A stretch of 64,000 nucleotides of DNA from Lederbergia sp. NSJ-179 (GTDB lineage Bacteria; Bacillota; Bacilli; Bacillales; Bacillaceae_C). The position numbers and the translations under genes were made by a program. Location of the stretch: contig NZ_JALIFP010000009.1 of assembly GCF_022867885.1 (NCBI RefSeq), positions 1 through 64,000 of the forward strand, given 5' to 3'. A model generated the notes under the pieces. The model was not told the origin of the DNA, did not search any database, and saw only the letters and a list, made by a program, of their open reading frames with translations. This document shows positions 63,102 to 64,000 of the stretch, piece by piece (the stretch's first letter is position 1; the number at the start of each line of letters is the position of its first letter).

Positions 63102-63189
63102 TATATCACAATCACTTCGGCGCCCGTGACCCGGCTTCCACAGCCCCCCTCCGTACAAAGATGTTTGTACAAAATATAGGAGGCACCCT

Positions 63190-63339
63190 GTGATTAATGA
63201 ATCCGTAAAAATGCGTCTTAGAAGAGATCGTCTTTGATTTGTTTTCTAAATGGGAATTTGAGATTTGAGAAATGCCAATAAACACGCCATTGACCTCGGC
63301 AAACTAGATTACTGGGTCGATAACAAAATCACCAAATAA
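63190..63339 (+). pseudogene. fragmented small gene downstream of AGGAGG
   Basis: GTG 63190 follows AGGAGG at 6 nt, but the frame stops after 15 codons. Shifted frames give EEIVFDLFSKWEFEI and NANKHAIDLGKLDYWVDNKI before TAA 63339. At least two indels. Family not recognised. The rest of 63102-63552 holds only the Uma2 terminator. Confidence 0.35.
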
Positions 63340-63487
63340 TTTTATAAAAAACAAAACTTTGTAAAATATCGTGAGTTCGTCTATAAACCATTACCCCCTC
63401 TCCTGATTTGTAATAAAGCGTTTTAGAAATGTACTTTTAACTGTGGTAAGTTTTTATAGGTAAGAACATGAATCACATATTTATACA

Positions 63488-63524
63488 TAAAAAGAGCTTG
63501 ATACATAAACGATAGTATCAAGCT
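63488..63524 (-). terminator. terminator of the second Uma2 gene
   Basis: AGCTTGATAC and GTATCAAGCT, 10-bp stem with a 10-nt loop, followed on the minus strand by CTTTTTATG. Confidence 0.85.
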
Positions 63525-63552
63525 TTCCTAATTGGAGTATTTTATTTAAGAA

Positions 63553-64000
63553 TCAACGAAAAATATCTTCTAAATTAACCTGAAATCCTTTTAATACTGT
63601 GGATTTTATAGCCCCTTCATCTTTCAATATAGCTACCTGCTGATACACCTGTTCATCTGTTAAAGCATAAATTTGAACCGCATTTAGCATCGGATTAACC
63701 ACCCAGTACTCTTTCACACCATATTTCATATAAGCTTCCATCTTTGTTATAAGATCATGACTTTGGTTGGATGGACTAAGAATTTCTACTATCATTTCCG
63801 GCACCCCAACAAACCTGTTTTCTTCCAGTCCTTTATCACCACAAATAACCGATAAATCTGGAATGAATATTTTCGAATCATCCAGGTCGCTTCTATACAG
63901 ATGAATATCATAAGGAGCACTGAATACTTGGCATTCTCCGCCGTCAAGAAAGTTAAACAATTTTGCCTGCAGCCTAGCGGAAACCTGTTGATGCCGTGTT
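63553..64000 (-). CDS. Uma2 family (DUF820) protein, N terminus beyond the window
   Basis: 149 codons are inside the window and the frame is still open at the edge (TRHQQVSARLQAKLFNFLDG). The nuclease-fold acids are in IPDLSVIC and PEMIVEILSPSNQSHD, and the MEAYMKYGVKEYWVVNP segment carries the Lys. It is a diverged relative of the complete gene at 13243-13827, with about half of the residues shared in the core. Confidence 0.88.
   Translation of the reverse strand, partial: TRHQQVSARLQAKLFNFLDGGECQVFSAPYDIHLYRSDLDDSKIFIPDLSVICGDKGLEENRFVGVPEMIVEILSPSNQSHDLITKMEAYMKYGVKEYWVVNPMLNAVQIYALTDEQVYQQVAILKDEGAIKSTVLKGFQVNLEDIFR

Overview
The window comes from the chromosome of a low-GC, spore-forming member of the Bacillaceae. 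The evidence is a pair of sspH-type spore proteins, a GerT-like spore protein, a CotA-type spore-coat oxidase, SAM-I (S-box) riboswitches, a CIRCE/HrcA element, strong AGGAGG ribosome sites and many B. subtilis-like genes (sbcDC, yknXYZ, yidC, cypC, yhfK). The genus cannot be fixed from the sequence alone. No rRNA, tRNA, CRISPR array or prophage module was recognised.

Layout. 1-8.5 kb: scattered single genes (pgsA, VOC protein, NTF2-like protein, two histidine phosphatases, GNAT, SpoU methyltransferase, CD3324 protein) mixed with a 52-bp hairpin tandem repeat, an IS200/IS605-type element whose transposase lacks the first His of its HUH motif, a remote remnant of the same element's left end, and an IS4-type fragment. 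8.6-18.6 kb: nitroreductase behind a near-perfect Fur box, YceI, signal peptidase I, a DUF2207 membrane protein with a zinc-ribbon partner, Uma2, a lone LuxR-type HTH, an arginase-fold protein, a 21-bp minisatellite, a frameshifted cotA and two sspH genes. 18.6-23.5 kb: a SAM-I-controlled operon of an acyl-CoA-dehydrogenase-like flavoprotein plus a complete polar-amino-acid ABC importer, probably for a sulfur compound. 23.5-31.7 kb: sbcDC with a 38-aa ORF behind it, a cold-shock gene with a long 5' hairpin, htpG behind a sigma-A promoter and CIRCE, and pcp. 32-46.5 kb: dispersed GC-rich repeats, an orphan-looking SAM-I riboswitch, a TPR protein, gerT, ilvA, a C45-type peptidase, yknXYZ, yidC, a CYP152 P450, and a second S-box operon (SDR dehydrogenase plus a NhaC/MetT-type transporter) followed by a wrecked luxS.

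46.5-64 kb is an accessory, decaying stretch: methyltransferases, nitronate monooxygenase, an orphan sugar-type binding lipoprotein, several frameshifted genes (SRPBCC, AraC, an unknown), a TetR/membrane-protein pair with a near-perfect 29-bp operator, an ArsR/MFS pair, and two almost identical Fic AMP-transferase genes about 8.7 kb apart on the same strand.

The strongest biological themes are the three SAM-I riboswitches (two on sulfur-related transport operons, one with no obvious sulfur gene), htpG placed under HrcA control, the Fur box on a nitroreductase, and the duplicated self-inhibited Fic genes. No wholly new defence or biosynthetic system was found with confidence. Starts were moved from the longest open frame wherever the ribosome site demanded it.
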